From positions 1-42,135 of IMG/VR virus record IMGVR_UViG_3300037010_001285: a DNA stretch of 42,135 bases, one strand, 5' to 3'. The notes under the pieces were generated by a model, which made no database searches, was not told the origin of the DNA, and saw only the letters and a list, made by a program, of their open reading frames with translations. Position numbers and translations under genes: made by a program. The stretch is from a virus. Positions within the stretch are counted from its first letter, which is position 1, and each line of letters opens with the position of its first letter. This document shows positions 39,522 through 42,135 of this stretch, piece by piece.

Positions 39522-41729
39522 GTGACCCTCCTCGAATCAGCCCTTGACCTGGCCGCCCGCGGCTTCTGGATTTTCCCCATCAAGCCTTGGGATCCAGAGC
39601 ACGCCGGCCAGGCAGACAATGGTAAGAAGCCGGCTCACGTCGGCTGGCAAGCGGAAGCTACCCGGGACCCGGCCAAGTTAACCAAATGGTTCAGCCGGAA
39701 ACCCTACAACATTGGCATCTTCACCAGCAAGTTCGGGGACGGAGAAGCCCTCTGTGTCGTGGATATCGACGTCAAGAAAGGGAAACGTGGCGACCACACC
39801 CTCCTCCAGCTCGAATTCCAAGGCATGGAATTCCCGCCCACCCTTGGGCAGGCCACTCCGACCGGGGGCTCCCATCTCGTATATCGATGCGCTGCGCCGC
39901 TGCGCCAGGGCGCGGACGTGCTCGGAACCGGCCTCGATATCCGCAGTAAGGGAGGCTACATCGTCGGGCCGGGCTCAATCATCGAAGACAAAACCTACAA
40001 CCAGGCCCAAGGACCGGCACTGCCGGCGGTTTGCCCTACTTGGCTGGTTGACCGACTTGGCGTTGACCGCGGCCGTGCTCGCGTGGATCGCGTGCCTGTT
40101 GTGGGTGTTGATCCTGATCGTGCGGTACAGCGTGCTCAGGCGTATCTAACCAAGGCCGCTGGTGCTGTGCTGGGCTCCCGGGGTAGCACCGCATACAAGG
40201 TGGCGGCCCAGCTATCGGAGTATGGCTGCACGTCAGCCCAGGCATACGACCTGATGTCCGAGCACTGGAACGCGAAGTGCGATCCGCCGATGCCCCTTGA
40301 AGACCTGTCCGAATCCATCGACCACGCCTTCCGTTACTGCCGGGCACAGCCCGGGAGCGCCGCAGCCGAAGCCGTGTTCGATGAGGTAGACGCGCCTGAA
40401 GCCGACGCGCCGGCGGCGAAGGGCCATCCGTTTGCCGAGATCAGCCGGGAGTATGCGTTCATCAAGGCCGGCGCTTTCGTGATGCAAGAGACCACCGACG
40501 AGGAAGGGAACTTCACCACCGAGCGCTTGGCGGTAGCTGACTTCCACGCTTGGTTCGCCAATAAGCCGTGGGCCAGGGCGCAAGAGAAGCCAAAGCCCAT
40601 CAGCGTCCACTGGATGGAATGGGCCAATCGCCGGCAATATGACGGCGTGGTGTTCATGCCTGAGAAGGACATGGGCCCGCGCTGGTACAACCTCTGGAGG
40701 GGCTTCACGGTCGCGCCGGCGCCGGGCCCGGCCCACCATCCGGCTCTGGACCTGTTCCTGGAGCACGCGCTGAAAAACGTCTGCGGCAATTCCCCGGAGT
40801 TGTTCCGCTGGCTCATGGGCTGGTTCGCGCACATGGTCCAGCGACCGTGGGAGAAGCCCCTGGTGGCGACCGTTTTCAAGGGAGCGAAAGGAGTGGGCAA
40901 AAATGCGCTCATCGAACGTGTCGGGTATTTACTTGGCCCCCATTTCCTGGTGGCGGATGACGAACGCTACCTGCTGGGGAATTTCAATTCTCACCTTGAG
41001 TCGAACTTATGTTTTGTTCTGGATGAAGCGGCCTGGGCCGGTGACAAGCGAGCTGAGGGAAAACTGAAGGGCCTGATCACTGGGTCCAAGCACTTAATCG
41101 AGCACAAGGGCAAGGAGGCCCGGACCCGCAAGAACCTGAGCCGCATCGTCATTCTCGGTAACGAGGAGTGGTTGGTCCCGGCCAGCCAGGACGAGCGTAG
41201 GTTTGCAGTGTTCCACGTCGGCGATGGCCGGCTGCAGGACAGAGCGTTCTTCATCGCCATGCGTGAGGGTATGGAGCAGGGTGGCTACGCCCACCTGCTG
41301 CGCTATCTGTTTGACTACGACTTGACCGGCATCGAAGTCAACGACGCGCCCAACACCCAGGCCCTGGTGGAGCAGAAGCACGCCAGCCTGGAACCACTGG
41401 AAGCCTGGTGGCTTGACTGTCTTTTTAGTGGAGAGATCGCCGGCGGTGACTTCGGTGGCGTATGGCCCCCAAGCATCCCCTCCAACCGGCTGCGGGAATC
41501 CTTCAAGCGCTGGGCCAGCAGCAAGAACGTCAGCAAGTCCAGGCTGCCCACCGACAAGGCATTCGGCACGCGGCTCAAGAAGGTGGCGCCCCATTTTACG
41601 AAGGACAAGGCTTCCGCCGCGGCAGTGAAGGCCGGCGAGACCACTTACAAGTACCCCAACCCTGGCCTGGAGGTGCTACGCGCCGACTGGGAAAATTACA
41701 TCGGAGGAGAAGTCGAATGGACGGACTGA
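39522..41729 (+). CDS. Primase-polymerase/helicase (Prim-Pol plus SF3/DUF5906)
   Basis: A 735-aa bifunctional protein. The N-terminal Prim-Pol domain (about 1-180) has the DxD pair Asp81-x-Asp83 in VVDIDVKKG and PTGGSHLVYRC with the catalytic-region His. A middle helical primase-C-like part follows (about 210-280), then a DUF5906/VirE-like helicase with Walker A GAKGVGKN (Lys460) and FVLDEAAWAG (Walker B). It opens the template and makes primers for the family A polymerase that precedes it by 3 bp. GTG start with AGGAAG. Confidence 0.85.
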   Translation: MTLLESALDLAARGFWIFPIKPWDPEHAGQADNGKKPAHVGWQAEATRDPAKLTKWFSRKPYNIGIFTSKFGDGEALCVVDIDVKKGKRGDHTLLQLEFQGMEFPPTLGQATPTGGSHLVYRCAAPLRQGADVLGTGLDIRSKGGYIVGPGSIIEDKTYNQAQGPALPAVCPTWLVDRLGVDRGRARVDRVPVVGVDPDRAVQRAQAYLTKAAGAVLGSRGSTAYKVAAQLSEYGCTSAQAYDLMSEHWNAKCDPPMPLEDLSESIDHAFRYCRAQPGSAAAEAVFDEVDAPEADAPAAKGHPFAEISREYAFIKAGAFVMQETTDEEGNFTTERLAVADFHAWFANKPWARAQEKPKPISVHWMEWANRRQYDGVVFMPEKDMGPRWYNLWRGFTVAPAPGPAHHPALDLFLEHALKNVCGNSPELFRWLMGWFAHMVQRPWEKPLVATVFKGAKGVGKNALIERVGYLLGPHFLVADDERYLLGNFNSHLESNLCFVLDEAAWAGDKRAEGKLKGLITGSKHLIEHKGKEARTRKNLSRIVILGNEEWLVPASQDERRFAVFHVGDGRLQDRAFFIAMREGMEQGGYAHLLRYLFDYDLTGIEVNDAPNTQALVEQKHASLEPLEAWWLDCLFSGEIAGGDFGGVWPPSIPSNRLRESFKRWASSKNVSKSRLPTDKAFGTRLKKVAPHFTKDKASAAAVKAGETTYKYPNPGLEVLRADWENYIGGEVEWTD

Positions 41730-41920
41730 CCAGCCACCTCACCACTAAGCAGCTGGCCACCCGCTGGGGAATGAGCGCGCAAACTCTACATAACTGGCGC
41801 CACTTCGGCAAGGGTCCGAAGTTCCTGAAGCTCGGCCGGAAAGTGGTCTACGCCATCGCTGAAGTCGAAGCCTTCGAAGCCTCCACCCAACACACCGCTA
41901 ACCATGTGCTCGCCCGATGA
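41717..41920 (+). CDS. AlpA/MerR-like small HTH protein
   Basis: A 67-aa protein: LTTKQLATRWGMSAQTLHNWRHFGKGPKFLKLGRKVVYAIAEVEAFEAS (core LATRWGMSAQTLHNWR) matches HTH_17/AlpA-type proteins, which act as excisionases or regulators. It overlaps the primase-helicase by 13 bp and uses GGAGGAG. No integrase partner is visible, so a transcription-regulating role, or control of replication, is more likely than excision. Confidence 0.75.
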   Translation: MDGLTSHLTTKQLATRWGMSAQTLHNWRHFGKGPKFLKLGRKVVYAIAEVEAFEASTQHTANHVLAR

Positions 41921-42104
41921 TCTGCTTTCGTACGCGGACTTCCGGACGGGGCTGACCTTCAGGGACGTTAGGCAGATGCTGTGGAGTTGGTCCACCGATA
42001 ACCGGGACTGGCCCAACGTGACTCGCCATACCGTGCTGGGCCGTTGGCGCCAGCTGAAGCTGCAGATGTACGCCCAATATCTGGACGAGTCCATCCCCTT
42101 CTAA
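41904..42104 (+). CDS. Small hypothetical protein at the right end
   Basis: A 66-aa protein, MCSPDDLLSYADFRTGLTF..., ending QYLDESIPF. The Trp/Arg-rich centre (LWSWSTDNRDWPNVTRHTVLGRWRQLK; core SWSTDNRDWPN) is a pattern found in phage proteins of unknown function. It overlaps the HTH gene by 17 bp and its 3' part is duplicated at 1-152. Not assigned. Confidence 0.65.
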   Translation: MCSPDDLLSYADFRTGLTFRDVRQMLWSWSTDNRDWPNVTRHTVLGRWRQLKLQMYAQYLDESIPF

Positions 42105-42132
42105 GCCGCAACGAAAATGAAGGGGGGGGGGG
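41953..42132. repeat. Right copy of terminal repeat
   Basis: Matches 1-175 apart from T in place of C (position 128 of the left copy, synonymous) and 11 G instead of 6 at the end. See the left copy. Confidence 0.9.
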
Positions 42133-42135
42133 TGA

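Noticed and set aside
1-42135. tRNA genes, integrase, transposase and CRISPR array
   Set aside because: None seen by eye in intergenic sequence or in the translated frames. A tRNA-scanning program would be needed to exclude a degenerate tRNA.

Overview
The window is a complete or near-complete genome of a tailed phage with a podovirus-type virion. It is about 42 kb and GC-rich, except for a few AT-rich control regions. The first ~175 bases recur at the right end (position 1 equals position 41953), with one synonymous C/T difference and a G-run of 6 versus 11. The sequence is therefore a circular or terminally redundant molecule of about 41.95 kb, opened inside a small gene. The GC content, the repressor and replication families and a perfect TGTGA-N6-TCACA (CRP/Vfr/Clp-like) site suggest a proteobacterial host such as a pseudomonad, xanthomonad or Burkholderia-like bacterium. 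The host genus is inference.

Layout. The left arm (245-25373) is a single leftward late block. Read from the right it holds terS, a 331-bp AT-rich plus G-quadruplex-prone gap, terL, a small protein, portal, two small or scaffold genes, major capsid, decoration-like and small head proteins, and a protein with nine 21-residue repeats. Then come T7 gp11-like and gp12-like tail tube proteins, a gp13/GNAT-like protein, a gp14-like protein, a 915-aa ejection protein with a lytic transglycosylase domain, two further internal proteins, a beta-helix tailspike and a lysis cassette. The lysis cassette has small membrane proteins and a DUF2778/L,D-transpeptidase-fold enzyme instead of a recognisable lysozyme.

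The right arm (25500-42104) is mostly rightward: small early genes, an intergenic stretch with iteron-like repeats, a leftward CI-type repressor facing a rightward Cro-type gene, and a RuvC-like resolvase. A cassette of short genes follows (pentapeptide-repeat protein, zinc-ribbon-like proteins, an Nmad5-like protein), then a GT2 glycosyltransferase. The replication/recombination module comes last: SNF2-type helicase, Cas4-like DUF2800 nuclease, DUF2815 ssDNA-binding protein, family A DNA polymerase and a primase-polymerase/helicase. Two small genes end the arm. I see no integrase, no phage RNA polymerase and no tRNA gene.

How it may work together. A 17-bp palindrome, GTTGCG-N5-CGCAAC, occurs in the terS/early divergent region, twice between repressor and Cro, and (one mismatch) before the recombination genes. 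A weaker copy lies just before terL. This looks like the operator set of the repressor/Cro switch and would place early, recombination and possibly late transcription under one regulator. The DNA polymerase gene is preceded by a 37-codon ORF and two mutually exclusive hairpins, one of which pairs with the 12 bases directly before the polymerase start codon. The short genes at 29.4-32 kb are separated by linkers that almost all carry TGTCCA, including a duplicated ~43-bp gene junction, as expected of an exchangeable gene cassette.
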